Notes: a model not told the origin generated them from the sequence alone. Shown: positions 16,684 through 25,092, counted from the first letter of the stretch. The stretch: DNA of 64,000 nt from Sphingomonas vulcanisoli (GCF_011761305.1 NZ_JAAOZC010000002.1:306001-370000), one strand, 5' to 3'. Translations and numbers: made by a program.

Positions 16684-19195
16684 CCTGATCCGCTTGGCCC
16701 TTGCGGGCTTGGCGGTGCTGATCGCTTGCGCCGCGCCTGCGGCGACGCTGCGCGTGGCGATCCCGCTGGAGCCGCTGATCCTCGATCCCACCGCCGGCGC
16801 CGCGATCGCGATCGACGAGGTGACCTATCACAGCATCTTCGAAGGGCTGACAACGCTGGCGGCGGACGGCGGCGTCCATCCCTTGCTGGCGACGGGCTGG
16901 ACGGTATCAGTGGACGGCCTGCGCTACGATTTCCGCCTGCGCCCGGGCGTGCGCTTTCATGATGGCGAGCCGTTCGACGCGCACGCGGTGGTGTTCAGTC
17001 TCCTGCGCGCCATCGCGCCCGGATCGACCAACGCGCAGCGCGATGCGCTCGCCAACATCGCCGGGGTAGAGGCGCTTGGGCCGCTGGACGTTCGCGTCAC
17101 GCTCAAGACGCCCGACGCCGATTTCCTGCGCCTGCTGAGCTATGGCGACGCGGTGATCGTGCCGCCCCAGGCGCATGATCTGGCGACGTGGCCGGTCGGC
17201 ACCGGCCCGTTCCGCTTCGCCGGCTGGAGGCGCGGCAGCAGCGTCACGCTCGTCCGCAATCCGGCCTATTGGGGTGCGCCCGCATATGTCTCTGCGGTGA
17301 GCTTCCGCTTCATCGCCGATCCCAACGCCGCCTTCGCCGCGATGCGCGCGCACGATATCGATCTGTTCCTCGATTATCCCGCGCCCGAGACGCTCGGCCA
17401 GCTCCGCGCGGACCCAAGCCTTCGTATCATATCCGCCCCGTCCGAGAGCGAGGTCATCCTCGCTTTCAACCAGCGCCGCCCCGCGCTCGCCGACATCCGC
17501 GTCCGCCGCGCGATCGCCATGGCGCTGGACCGGCGCGCGATCATCGCTGGTGCGATGTACGGCTATGGTACGCCGATCGGCAGCCACTTTCCGCCGCAGA
17601 GCCCCGATTACCTCGATCTCACCGCGCTTTCCCCGCACGATCCCGCCGCAGCGCGCGCGCTGCTCGCGCAGGCCGGGCACGCCCACGATCTGGCCTTCAC
17701 GCTCGACCTGCCGCCCTCCGCCTATGCGCGGCGCAGCGGCGAGATCGTCGCGGCGGAGTTGGGGGCGATCGGGATAAACGTCACGATCCGCACGCTCGAT
17801 TGGGCGCGGTGGCTCGATCAGGTGCTCAAGCGCCACGATTTCGATCTGACGATCGTCAACCATGCCGAGCCGTTCGATTACGACATTTATAGGCGGCCAG
17901 ACTATTATTTCGGCTACAGGAGCGCGCGGTTCGATACCCTGCTCGCGAGCCTCAAGCACACCACCGATCCCGCGCAACGCCATGCGCTCTTGCAGCAGGT
18001 GCAGCGCGTGCTGGCCGAGGATGCGGCGAACGGCTTTCTTTTCCAGATGCCGCGGCTGGGGGTGGAGGATGCGCGGCTGCACGGCGCCTGGATCAACACG
18101 CCCAATCAGGCGATCGATCTTGCCCAAGCCGAGCTTGCGGGCGGGGCTGGTGAGGGGGATCGCGCCCTTTCGCCGGCCACCCGTCTGCCCGGCATCGTCC
18201 TCGCCGCCTGTCTGACGGCAGGACTGGGCTGGCTGATCTATGCGCTCGGCTGGCGCTTCGTGCTGCGTCGGCTCACTGTGCTGCTGCTGACCTTACTGGC
18301 CGCGAGCGTCCTGATCTTCGCGCTGCTCCAGATCGTGCCCGGCGATCCCGCGCTGGCGATGATGGGGCCGGACGCTTCGCCCGCGGCGGTGGCGGCGCTG
18401 CACGATCAGCTCGGGCTCGGCGGTTTCGCGACGGCGCGTTACGGGCATTGGCTCGGCGGGATGCTGCGCGGCGATTTCGGGACGAGCTATGCCTATCGCG
18501 TGCCCGTCGGGCCGATCCTCGCCGAGCGGCTGGCGCTGTCGCTGCCGCTGGCCTTGCTGGCGACCTTGCTCTCGATCCTGATCGGCGTGCCCGCGGGCGT
18601 GCTGGCGGCGCGGCAGCGCGGCAGCTGGCTGGATCGCGGGATCGGCGCGGTGGCGAAAGTCGGAATCGCGGTGCCGAGCTTCTGGCTGGCGCTGCTGCTG
18701 ATCCTGCTGTTCGCGGTGCGGCTGGGGTGCTTTGCGGCGGGAGGTTTTCCCGGCTGGGATGCGGGGATCGGCGCGGGACTGAAAGCGCTGGTGCTGCCGA
18801 TCGTGGCGCTGGGCCTGCCGCAGGCGGCGATCCTGGCGCGGGTGATGCGCGCGGCCTTGCTCGATCAACTCGGTGAGGAGCATCTCCGCGCCGCCCGCGC
18901 ACGCGGCCTGTCGCGCGATGCGGCGCTGTGGCGGCACGCTTTCCCCAACGCGCTGGGGCCGGTGCTGACCGTGCTCGGGCTGCAGATCCCGTTCCTCGTC
19001 GCGGGCGCGGCGATCATCGAGGCGATCTTCTTCCTGCCCGGGCTCGGCCGGCTGACGATCCAGGCGATCGGGCAGCGCGATCTGATCATGGTGCAGGGCG
19101 CGGCGATGCTGTTCGTGACGATCACGGTGGTCTCCAGCTTCGCGATCGATATCGCCCAGGCCGCGCGCGATCCGCGTTTGAGGGATGCGCGATGA
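16661..19195 (+). CDS. Fused family-5 substrate-binding protein and DppB-type permease
   Basis: This 844-aa protein joins two normally separate subunits of an Opp/Dpp/nickel-type ABC importer. Residues 1-28 form a signal or anchor segment. About 30-485 are a family-5 solute-binding protein (EGLTTLAADGGVHPLLATGW; GTGPFRFAGWRRGSSVTLVR; FNQRRPALADIRVRRAIAMA). After a linker with a hydrophobic helix near 510-530 comes a DppB-like permease (RRLTVLLLTLLAASVLIFAL; QIVPGDPALAMMGPDAS) with the EAA loop EEHLRAARARGLSRDAALWR near 736-755. No frameshift or stop interrupts it. The binding domain would be tethered to the permease on the periplasmic side. Ligand unknown; metallophore or peptide is plausible given the downstream Zur. 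Confidence 0.88.
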   Translation: MARRVIRDLIRLALAGLAVLIACAAPAATLRVAIPLEPLILDPTAGAAIAIDEVTYHSIFEGLTTLAADGGVHPLLATGWTVSVDGLRYDFRLRPGVRFHDGEPFDAHAVVFSLLRAIAPGSTNAQRDALANIAGVEALGPLDVRVTLKTPDADFLRLLSYGDAVIVPPQAHDLATWPVGTGPFRFAGWRRGSSVTLVRNPAYWGAPAYVSAVSFRFIADPNAAFAAMRAHDIDLFLDYPAPETLGQLRADPSLRIISAPSESEVILAFNQRRPALADIRVRRAIAMALDRRAIIAGAMYGYGTPIGSHFPPQSPDYLDLTALSPHDPAAARALLAQAGHAHDLAFTLDLPPSAYARRSGEIVAAELGAIGINVTIRTLDWARWLDQVLKRHDFDLTIVNHAEPFDYDIYRRPDYYFGYRSARFDTLLASLKHTTDPAQRHALLQQVQRVLAEDAANGFLFQMPRLGVEDARLHGAWINTPNQAIDLAQAELAGGAGEGDRALSPATRLPGIVLAACLTAGLGWLIYALGWRFVLRRLTVLLLTLLAASVLIFALLQIVPGDPALAMMGPDASPAAVAALHDQLGLGGFATARYGHWLGGMLRGDFGTSYAYRVPVGPILAERLALSLPLALLATLLSILIGVPAGVLAARQRGSWLDRGIGAVAKVGIAVPSFWLALLLILLFAVRLGCFAAGGFPGWDAGIGAGLKALVLPIVALGLPQAAILARVMRAALLDQLGEEHLRAARARGLSRDAALWRHAFPNALGPVLTVLGLQIPFLVAGAAIIEAIFFLPGLGRLTIQAIGQRDLIMVQGAAMLFVTITVVSSFAIDIAQAARDPRLRDAR

Positions 19196-19974
19196 GGACG
19201 GGCGCGGCGATCGTCGGGCTGTTGATCGCGGTGGCGCTGCTGTCGCTGGTCTGGACGCCGCACGATCCTGCCGCGATCGACGTCGCCGTGCGGCTGGCGC
19301 CCGCGTCGGCGGCGCATTGGCTGGGCACCGATCAACTTGGGCGGGATGTGGCAGCGATGCTGATGGCCGGCGCGCGGGTTTCGCTCGGCGTATCGATCGC
19401 GGCGATCGGCGGCGCGTTGCTGATCGGCATTCCGATCGGGCTGCTGGCGGCGGCGCGGGGCGGATGGACCGATGCGCTGCTGATGCGCAGCGCCGATATG
19501 CTCTTCGCCTTCCCGGCCTTGCTGATCGCCGTGCTGCTCGCGGCGACGCTCGGCCCCGGTGCGGGCAATGCCGCGCTGGCGATCGGGCTGTTCAACGTAC
19601 CAGTGTTCGCGCGGGTGACGCGCGGCGCGGCGCGATCCTTGTGGCAGCGGGACTTCATTGCAGCGGCGCGGCTGGCAGGACGAGGCCCGCTTGCCATTTC
19701 CGCCGCGCATATCCTGCCCAACATCCTCGGGACAATCGCCGTGCAGGCGACGATCCAGCTCAGCCTCGCGCTGATCGCCGAGGCGGGGCTGTCCTATGTT
19801 GGCCTCGGCGTGCAGCCGCCAGCCCCAAGCTGGGGCCGGATGCTGGAGGAGGGGCAGACCTTGCTCGGCATCGCGCCGCGCCTTGCGATCCTGCCGGGGC
19901 TGGCGATCCTGATCGCGGTGCTCGGCTTCAGTTTGCTCGGCGACGGACTGCGCGATCGGCTGGAGCGACGATGA
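19192..19974 (+). CDS. DppC-type ABC permease
   Basis: The 260-aa inner-membrane permease overlaps the fused gene by 4 bp (GATGAG). It has five to six hydrophobic helices, HWLGTDQLGRDVAAMLMAGA (typical of DppC/OppC), and an EAA-like loop RDFIAAARLAGRGPLAISAA for ATPase contact. SYVGLGVQPPAPSWGRMLEE is the conserved C-terminal signature. It would heterodimerise with the permease half of the upstream fusion. It is slightly short because the N-terminal cytoplasmic arm is reduced to a few residues (MRTGAAIVGLL). Confidence 0.92.
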   Translation: MRTGAAIVGLLIAVALLSLVWTPHDPAAIDVAVRLAPASAAHWLGTDQLGRDVAAMLMAGARVSLGVSIAAIGGALLIGIPIGLLAAARGGWTDALLMRSADMLFAFPALLIAVLLAATLGPGAGNAALAIGLFNVPVFARVTRGAARSLWQRDFIAAARLAGRGPLAISAAHILPNILGTIAVQATIQLSLALIAEAGLSYVGLGVQPPAPSWGRMLEEGQTLLGIAPRLAILPGLAILIAVLGFSLLGDGLRDRLERR

Positions 19975-21677
19975 GCCTCCTCGATCTCCGCAACCTCTCC
20001 GTCGATTACAGTGGGCGGCGTGCGCTCGACGACGTGACGCTGGCGATCCTGCCCGGCGAGATCCTTGGCATCGTCGGCGCGAGCGGATCGGGCAAATCGA
20101 CGCTGGCGCTCGCCGCGATCGGCCTGTTGCCCGACGATGCCGTGGTGAGCGGCACTGTCGCCTTCGATGGCGTGCCGATCGACACGCTTTCGGAACGGCA
20201 GCGCGATGCGCGGCGCGGCGCGGATATCGGCCTGATCTTCCAGGATCCCGCTGCCGCGCTCGATCCGCTGATGACGATCGGCGCGCAGGTCGCCGAAGCG
20301 ATCCGCGCGCATCATCGCATCAGCCGCCGCGCCGTGCTGGGCCAAGCCGCCGAGACGCTGGCGCGCTGCGGCCTCGATCCCGACGAAGCCCCGCCCGGCC
20401 GCTATCCGCACCAACTTTCGGGTGGCCAGCGGCAGCGCGCCGCCATCGCCATCGCCATCGCCGCTCGACCCCGGCTGCTGATCGCCGACGAGCCCGCCAC
20501 CGCGCTGGATGCGGTGACGCAGGCGCACATCCTCGCTTTGCTGCGCCGTCTGGTCGCCGAGGAGGGCATGGCGCTGGTGCTGATCAGCCATGATCTCGCG
20601 CTGGTCGCGGGTGTTGCCGATCGCCTCGCCGTGATGGCGGAGGGCCGCATTGTGGAGCAGGCGCCGACCGCAGCATTGCTCGCCAATCCCGCGAGCGAAT
20701 ATGCCCGCACGCTGATCGCCGCCGCCACCGCCGACATCGGACGCCACATTGATGGCGATGACGGTTCCTCCCCTGCGAGGGGAGGTGGCGCGCGCAGCGC
20801 GTCGGAGGGGTATCGCCCTATCGAAGGGGCGACACCCCTCCTTCATCCCTGCGGGCTGCGACCTCCCCTTGCAGGGAAGGACTTTGAAGGGCGATCCGTG
20901 CCGGAGACTTTGCTCGAAGCCGATCGGCTCAGCTTCGCATATCCGGGATTGGGGCCGGCGGTTTCGGACGCGAGCTTCACGATTCCGCGCGGCGCGATCG
21001 TCGCGCTGATCGGCGCGAGCGGATCGGGCAAGACCAGCCTGCTCCGCCTGATCCTCGGCCTCGCCACCCCGCGCACGGGCGAAGTGCGGATCGGCGGCCG
21101 ATCGCTGACCCACGCGAAGGGCCGCAGCCTCCGCGACCTGCGCGTCCAGGTGCAGGGCGTGTTCCAGCACCCGCGCGCGAGCTTCGATCCGCGCTGGCGG
21201 GTGCGCGATATCATCGCCGAGCCGCTTGCCCTGCGCGATCAGGCCGAACCCGGCCTCATCGAACGCGCAGTCGCCCGCGTCGGGCTTGCGCCCCACCTGC
21301 TCGATCGGCTTCCCCACCAGCTTTCCGGCGGCGAGCGCCAGCGGGTCGCCATCGCGCGCGCCATCGTGATCGAGCCGAAGCTGGTGGTGCTCGATGAGGC
21401 GACATCGGCGCTCGATCCGATCAGCCACGCCGCAATCTTCGCGCTGATCGCGCGGCTGGCCGATGAACAAGGCATCGCCTTCCTGATCGCCACGCACGAT
21501 CTGGTGATGATGCGCGGCTTCGCCGATCGGTTGATCGTGATGGAAGCGGGCCGGATCGTCGAACAGGGTGCCACCGCGCAGTTGCTCGTCGACCCCACGC
21601 ACCCCAGTCTGCGCGCGCTGATCGCCGCGACTCCGGCGCTGGCCTTCGATCTTGTGCCGGGGGCTGTCGCCTCTTAA
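19971..21677 (+). CDS. Tandem ABC ATPase (DppD-DppF fusion) with repeat-derived linker
   Basis: The 568-aa protein has two complete nucleotide-binding domains. Domain 1 (about 1-255) has Walker A GASGSGKST, Q-loop IFQDPAAALDP, signature LSGGQRQR and Walker B LLIADEP. Domain 2 (about 305-560) has GASGSGKTS, FQHPRASFDPRW, LSGGERQR and VVLDEATSALD. They correspond to OppD/DppD and OppF/DppF. The 39 or so residues between them (SSPARGGGARSASEGYRPIE and onward to PPLAGKD) are the in-frame translation of a type-C palindromic repeat, with no stop. ATG 19971 overlaps the permease stop. It energises the importer encoded upstream. Confidence 0.92.
   Translation: MSLLDLRNLSVDYSGRRALDDVTLAILPGEILGIVGASGSGKSTLALAAIGLLPDDAVVSGTVAFDGVPIDTLSERQRDARRGADIGLIFQDPAAALDPLMTIGAQVAEAIRAHHRISRRAVLGQAAETLARCGLDPDEAPPGRYPHQLSGGQRQRAAIAIAIAARPRLLIADEPATALDAVTQAHILALLRRLVAEEGMALVLISHDLALVAGVADRLAVMAEGRIVEQAPTAALLANPASEYARTLIAAATADIGRHIDGDDGSSPARGGGARSASEGYRPIEGATPLLHPCGLRPPLAGKDFEGRSVPETLLEADRLSFAYPGLGPAVSDASFTIPRGAIVALIGASGSGKTSLLRLILGLATPRTGEVRIGGRSLTHAKGRSLRDLRVQVQGVFQHPRASFDPRWRVRDIIAEPLALRDQAEPGLIERAVARVGLAPHLLDRLPHQLSGGERQRVAIARAIVIEPKLVVLDEATSALDPISHAAIFALIARLADEQGIAFLIATHDLVMMRGFADRLIVMEAGRIVEQGATAQLLVDPTHPSLRALIAATPALAFDLVPGAVAS
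20766..20881. repeat. Type-C palindromic repeat, copy 2, inside the ABC ATPase gene
   Basis: It starts TCCTCCCCTGCGAGGGGAGG, has inner arms GGAGGGGTATCGCCC and GGCGACACCCCTCC, and ends CTCCCCTTGCAGGGAAGGA. It is the same element found between genes at 15295, 25739 and 26661, but here it is wholly inside an open reading frame and is read through in frame between two ATPase domains. Confidence 0.88.
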
Positions 21678-21688
21678 CTTCACGAGCG

Positions 21689-22159
21689 ATGGCCCACATC
21701 CATGCCCTGCACGATGGCGACGCGCTCGACGGCGCGGCGGAGCGCGCGCTGATCGCGGCGGGGGAGCAATGGACGCCGATGCGCGCGCGGGTGTTCGAGG
21801 CGCTTCGCCAATCGGCCAAGCCCGCCTCGGCCTATGACATCGCCGAACTGATCTCGAAGCGCGAGGACCGCCGCGTTCCGGCCAACAGCATCTATCGCAT
21901 CCTCGATCTGTTCGTGGAGGCGAATCTGGCGCACCGGATCGAAAGCGCCAACGCCTATGTCGTCAACCGCCACCCCGCCTGCCGCCACGATTGCCTCTTC
22001 CTGATCTGCGATCAGTGCGGACAGGTGCTGCACCTCGACGACGATAAGGCGACCGAGGTGTTGCGCAATGGGGCGATCGCGTCCGGCTTCCTGCCGCGCC
22101 GCCCGATCCTCGAGATGCGCGGATTATGCGCCGATTGCGGAGCAGACGCGACGAGCTGA
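21689..22159 (+). CDS. zur: Fur-family regulator, Zur-like
   Basis: The 156-aa regulator has a winged helix (TPMRARVFEALRQSAKPASA; VPANSIYRILDLFVEANLAH) and a C-terminal metal domain with CDQC (Cys107, Cys110) and CADC (Cys147, Cys150), the structural zinc site of Fur/Zur proteins. ACRHDCLFLICDQCG resembles Zur rather than Fur or Irr. It starts 11 bp after the ABC ATPase stop, so it is likely co-transcribed with the importer. Zur represses zinc-uptake genes when zinc is replete. The Zur versus Fur assignment is moderately secure from motif pattern and context. Confidence 0.8.
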   Translation: MAHIHALHDGDALDGAAERALIAAGEQWTPMRARVFEALRQSAKPASAYDIAELISKREDRRVPANSIYRILDLFVEANLAHRIESANAYVVNRHPACRHDCLFLICDQCGQVLHLDDDKATEVLRNGAIASGFLPRRPILEMRGLCADCGADATS

Positions 22160-22173
22160 TTGCGCGCCATCGC

Positions 22174-22440
22174 TCATAACCCCGCCACCTTCCGCAGCGC
22201 CGCGTTGATCCGCGTCTGCCAGCCCGATCCCTGACCCTTGAAGTGGGCAAGGACGTCTCGATCGAGACGGATCGTGGTCGCCTCCTTGTCACCGCCGGGC
22301 GGCCGACCACGCGGACGCCTGGTAAGCGCTGCGACAGCATGGGGCGGCAGGATTTCGCTAGCGGGACGCGAGCGGCGTTCCGTCTCTTCTGTCCATTCGG
22401 GGTTCTCGTCGAACCCCTCAGGCAGCTCTACTTTACCCAT
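22174..22440 (-). CDS. brnA: BrnA family antitoxin
   Basis: The 88-aa protein has the BrnA pattern: a proline/arginine-rich RPRGRPPGGDKEATTIRLD followed by the ribbon-helix-helix segment TTIRLDRDVLAHFKGQGSGW and QTRINAALRKVAGL. BrnA neutralises BrnT and autorepresses the operon as a DNA-binding complex. Its start overlaps the brnT stop region by 8 bp. The pair sits as a minus-strand island between zur and the TonB receptor gene. Confidence 0.9.
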   Translation of the reverse strand: MGKVELPEGFDENPEWTEETERRSRPASEILPPHAVAALTRRPRGRPPGGDKEATTIRLDRDVLAHFKGQGSGWQTRINAALRKVAGL

Positions 22441-22690
22441 AGCGACGCATCTCCTTTTCGCGCGCCCGACGGAAGCTAATCAGGTGGATGCCGTCCGCCA
22501 TAACCGTGAAGACCAGGCAATGGCCCTTGCCATCGATCCGACCGCGCGCCTGATAGCGAATCTCGCCGTAATCGATCCGATTATCGATCGAGACGTGCGG
22601 CTCGCCGTCGAAGCTCTCGAAGTCGCTTAGCCATAGACCGTGCTTCTCGAAATTCGATCGATCCTTGGCCGGATCAAAGCTGATCTTCAT
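22433..22690 (-). CDS. brnT: BrnT family toxin
   Basis: The 85-aa protein begins KISFDPAKDRSNFEKHGLWL, the characteristic BrnT start (FDPxKxxxNxxKHG), and contains RIDYGEIRYQARGRIDGKGH and LISFRRAREKEMRRY. BrnT is a RelE-fold ribonuclease that inhibits translation. Toxin precedes antitoxin, the usual BrnTA order. An imperfect inverted repeat immediately upstream of the ATG is a candidate operator. The family's key basic and aromatic residues look intact, so the toxin is probably functional. Confidence 0.9.
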   Translation of the reverse strand: MKISFDPAKDRSNFEKHGLWLSDFESFDGEPHVSIDNRIDYGEIRYQARGRIDGKGHCLVFTVMADGIHLISFRRAREKEMRRYG

Positions 22691-22691
22691 A

Positions 22692-22712
22692 TATTCTGTT
22701 ACTACAAGAATA
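22692..22712. promoter_or_regulatory. Inverted repeat before brnT, candidate BrnA operator
   Basis: TATTCT (22692-22697) and AGAATA (22707-22712) are separated by 9 bp, and the inner bases TGT/ACA extend the symmetry. The site is 2 bp upstream of the brnT start on the minus strand, where an autoregulatory complex would block transcription. Binding is inferred from position only. Confidence 0.4.
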
Positions 22713-22798
22713 CATAGACATCAATATCGGATTGGCGCGAATTGTGGCGTTATTGCCGTTGGCTTCATCCGCCGTTCATGCGCACACCGACACATGCA

Positions 22799-22813
22799 TG
22801 ATACATTGTATCA
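22799..22813. promoter_or_regulatory. Perfect 15-bp palindrome before TonB receptor, candidate Zur box
   Basis: TGATACA-T-TGTATCA is a perfect 7-1-7 palindrome ending 19 bp before the receptor ATG. Its AT-rich form and odd symmetry resemble operators of the Fur/Zur family, and a Zur-like gene lies about 640 bp upstream. It stands out in GC-rich surroundings. Assignment to Zur is inference. Confidence 0.5.
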
Positions 22814-22831
22814 CGCTGGTTCGGAGCAACG

Positions 22832-24961
22832 ATGCGCGCCCTTTTAGTCTCTTCGGTTGCCGCCCTTGCCTTGATCGCCAGCGCCGCCGACGCCGCGCCC
22901 GCCGATGCCGGTGAGGCCGATCAGCCCGCCTCCCCGGAAATCGTCGTCACCGCCCGCAAGCTGGATGACGCGCGCGCCGCGATTTCGCCGGCGCTCGGCG
23001 CGACTAGCTATGGCGTCGACAATGCCACGATCCAGGCGCTGCCCGGCGGCGACAATCAGCAGTTCAACCAGATCATCCTGCAGCTGCCCGGCGTGGTGCA
23101 GGATGGCAATGGCCAGTTCCACGTCCGCGACGATCACAACAATCTGCAATATCGCATCAACGGCACGATCCTGCCCGAAGGCATCGCCGTGTTCGGCCAG
23201 ACGCTCAGCCCGCGCCTGATCGAGAGTTTCAACCTGCTCACCGGCGCCCTGCCCGCGCAATATGGCCTGCGCTCGGCAGGCATCATCGATATCACCACAA
23301 AGAGCGGCTTCAAGAATGGCGGCACCGTTTCGCTCTACGGCGGCAGCCGCGGCATGATCGAACCGAGCGTCGAATATGGCGGATCGACCGGATCGACCAA
23401 TTACTTCGTATCCGGCGACTATCGGCACAGCCACCTCGGCATCGAGAGCGTCGATGGCTCCGCCAATCCGCTGCATGACCGCACCGATCAGGGCCAGGCC
23501 TTCGCCTATCTCGATCACATCATCGATGACGATAACCGCGTCAGCTTCGTCGGCGGCTATGCCAACCAGCATTTCGAGATCCCCAATCCGCGCGGGCTGA
23601 GCGCGGCGGCGATCGGGCCGGGCTATTCGGTCGGCGGGGTCAGCGATTTCCTCAGTGATAGTCTGGATGAGCGGCAGGTCGAACAGACTGGCTTCGGCCA
23701 GCTCGCCCTTCTCCACCACAGCGACACGCTGACCGTGCAAAGCTCGCTGTTCGCGCGCTATGCGACGCTCAACTATTATCCCGATGTGCTCGGCGAATTG
23801 CTGTTCAACGGCCAGGCGCAGCGCGCGGTGAAGAAGGATCTCACCATCGGCGCGCAGGTCGATGCCTCCTACAGAGTGAGCCCGGCGCACACGATCCGCG
23901 GCGGCGTGCTGATCACCCGCGATCACGGCACCAGCAGCACCACGACCAGCGTCTTCCCGGTGGATGCCGCCGGCAATCAGACCGGCCAGCCGATCAGCGT
24001 TGCGGAAGCCGGCGGCAACACCGAGATGACGTACAGCGTCTATCTGCAGGACGAATGGAAGCTGGCGCACAGCCTGACCTTCAATTTCGGCGGCCGTTTC
24101 GATCATTATGACGGCTATCGATCGCAGCAGATGTTTTCCCCACGCGCCAATCTCGTCTGGCAGCCGGGCGCGTTCACCACGCTCCACATCGGCTATGCGC
24201 GCTATTTCTCGCCGCCGCCGTTCGAGCTGGTCGGCAGCACGACGATCGCGCGCTACGTCGGCACCAGCGGCGCGGCCGCGGGCACCGACAACACCACGCC
24301 TTTCGCCGAGAAGCAGCATTATTTCGACGCGGGCGCCGAGCAGAAGCTGGGCGACAGCGGCGTCAGCCTGGGCGTCGATGCCTATTACCGGATCAGCCGC
24401 AACCTGATCGACGAGGGCCAGTTCGGCGCGCCGATCATCCTGACGCCGTTCAATTACAAATATGGGCGGATCAAGGGCATTGAGTTCAACGTCAATTACA
24501 CCAAGGGCCCGTGGCTGGCCTATGCCAATTTCTCGGCCGCGCAAGCGAAGGGCAGGGATATCGTCTCAAGCCAGTTCAGCTTCGATCCCGCCGATCTCGC
24601 CTATATCCGCAACCATTACATCTATCTGGATCATGATCAGACCTACACGGGATCGGCAGGCGTCTCCTACCGCTTCCGCGACGGCACGCTCTCGGGGCTC
24701 AAGCTGGGCAGCGACATGCTCTACGGATCGGGCCTGCGCCGCGACGGCATTGTGCCGAACGGCGACAAGCTGCCCGGCTATGCGCAGTTCAACCTTGCGG
24801 CGAGCTACCGCATCGCGGCGGCGGGGGTGGAGGTGCGGCTCGATGTGGTGAACGTCGGCGATCACAAATATGAGATTCGGGACGGCACCGGCGTCGGCGT
24901 CGGCGCGCCGCAATATGGCGCGCGGCGCGGCGTCTTCGTGGGTGTCAGCAAGGATATCTGA
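22832..24961 (+). CDS. TonB-dependent outer membrane receptor
   Basis: The 709-aa protein has a signal peptide (MRALLVSSVAALALIASAADA), a TonB box (EIVVTA, about residues 35-40) and a plug domain (NQIILQLPGVVQDGNGQFHV; RLIESFNLLTGALPAQYGLR). A beta-barrel follows with alternating aromatic strands and a C-terminal segment PQYGARRGVFVGVSKDI. Energised by TonB-ExbBD, it would import a scarce ligand across the outer membrane. RBS GGAG lies 6-8 bp before ATG 22832, with a perfect palindrome just upstream. With zur and the importer nearby, zinc or a metal chelate is a reasonable ligand, but no zinc-binding His cluster is obvious. Confidence 0.9.
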   Translation: MRALLVSSVAALALIASAADAAPADAGEADQPASPEIVVTARKLDDARAAISPALGATSYGVDNATIQALPGGDNQQFNQIILQLPGVVQDGNGQFHVRDDHNNLQYRINGTILPEGIAVFGQTLSPRLIESFNLLTGALPAQYGLRSAGIIDITTKSGFKNGGTVSLYGGSRGMIEPSVEYGGSTGSTNYFVSGDYRHSHLGIESVDGSANPLHDRTDQGQAFAYLDHIIDDDNRVSFVGGYANQHFEIPNPRGLSAAAIGPGYSVGGVSDFLSDSLDERQVEQTGFGQLALLHHSDTLTVQSSLFARYATLNYYPDVLGELLFNGQAQRAVKKDLTIGAQVDASYRVSPAHTIRGGVLITRDHGTSSTTTSVFPVDAAGNQTGQPISVAEAGGNTEMTYSVYLQDEWKLAHSLTFNFGGRFDHYDGYRSQQMFSPRANLVWQPGAFTTLHIGYARYFSPPPFELVGSTTIARYVGTSGAAAGTDNTTPFAEKQHYFDAGAEQKLGDSGVSLGVDAYYRISRNLIDEGQFGAPIILTPFNYKYGRIKGIEFNVNYTKGPWLAYANFSAAQAKGRDIVSSQFSFDPADLAYIRNHYIYLDHDQTYTGSAGVSYRFRDGTLSGLKLGSDMLYGSGLRRDGIVPNGDKLPGYAQFNLAASYRIAAAGVEVRLDVVNVGDHKYEIRDGTGVGVGAPQYGARRGVFVGVSKDI

Positions 24962-24983
24962 TCGCGGCGGACATAACCCACCC

Positions 24984-25071
24984 CCGTTCGTGCTGAGCCT
25001 GTCGAAGCACCGTTCTGCTTCTTTTGACGTGGAAAGAAGAACAGCCCTTCGACAAGCTCAGGGCGAACGGT
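24984..25071. repeat. Type-B palindromic repeat, copy 2
   Basis: CCGTTCGTGCTGAGCCTGTC and the inverted GACAAGCTCAGGGCGAACGG enclose an AT-richer GAAGAACAG centre. It fills the gap between the convergent TonB receptor and aspartic protease genes. Confidence 0.85.
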
Positions 25072-25092
25072 GGAAGGGATGTGCCCGCATGA

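Noticed and set aside
19794-21683. Long frame antisense to the tandem ABC ATPase
   Set aside because: It is a shadow with low-complexity R/A/D-rich translation. The sense strand has two complete ATPase domains.
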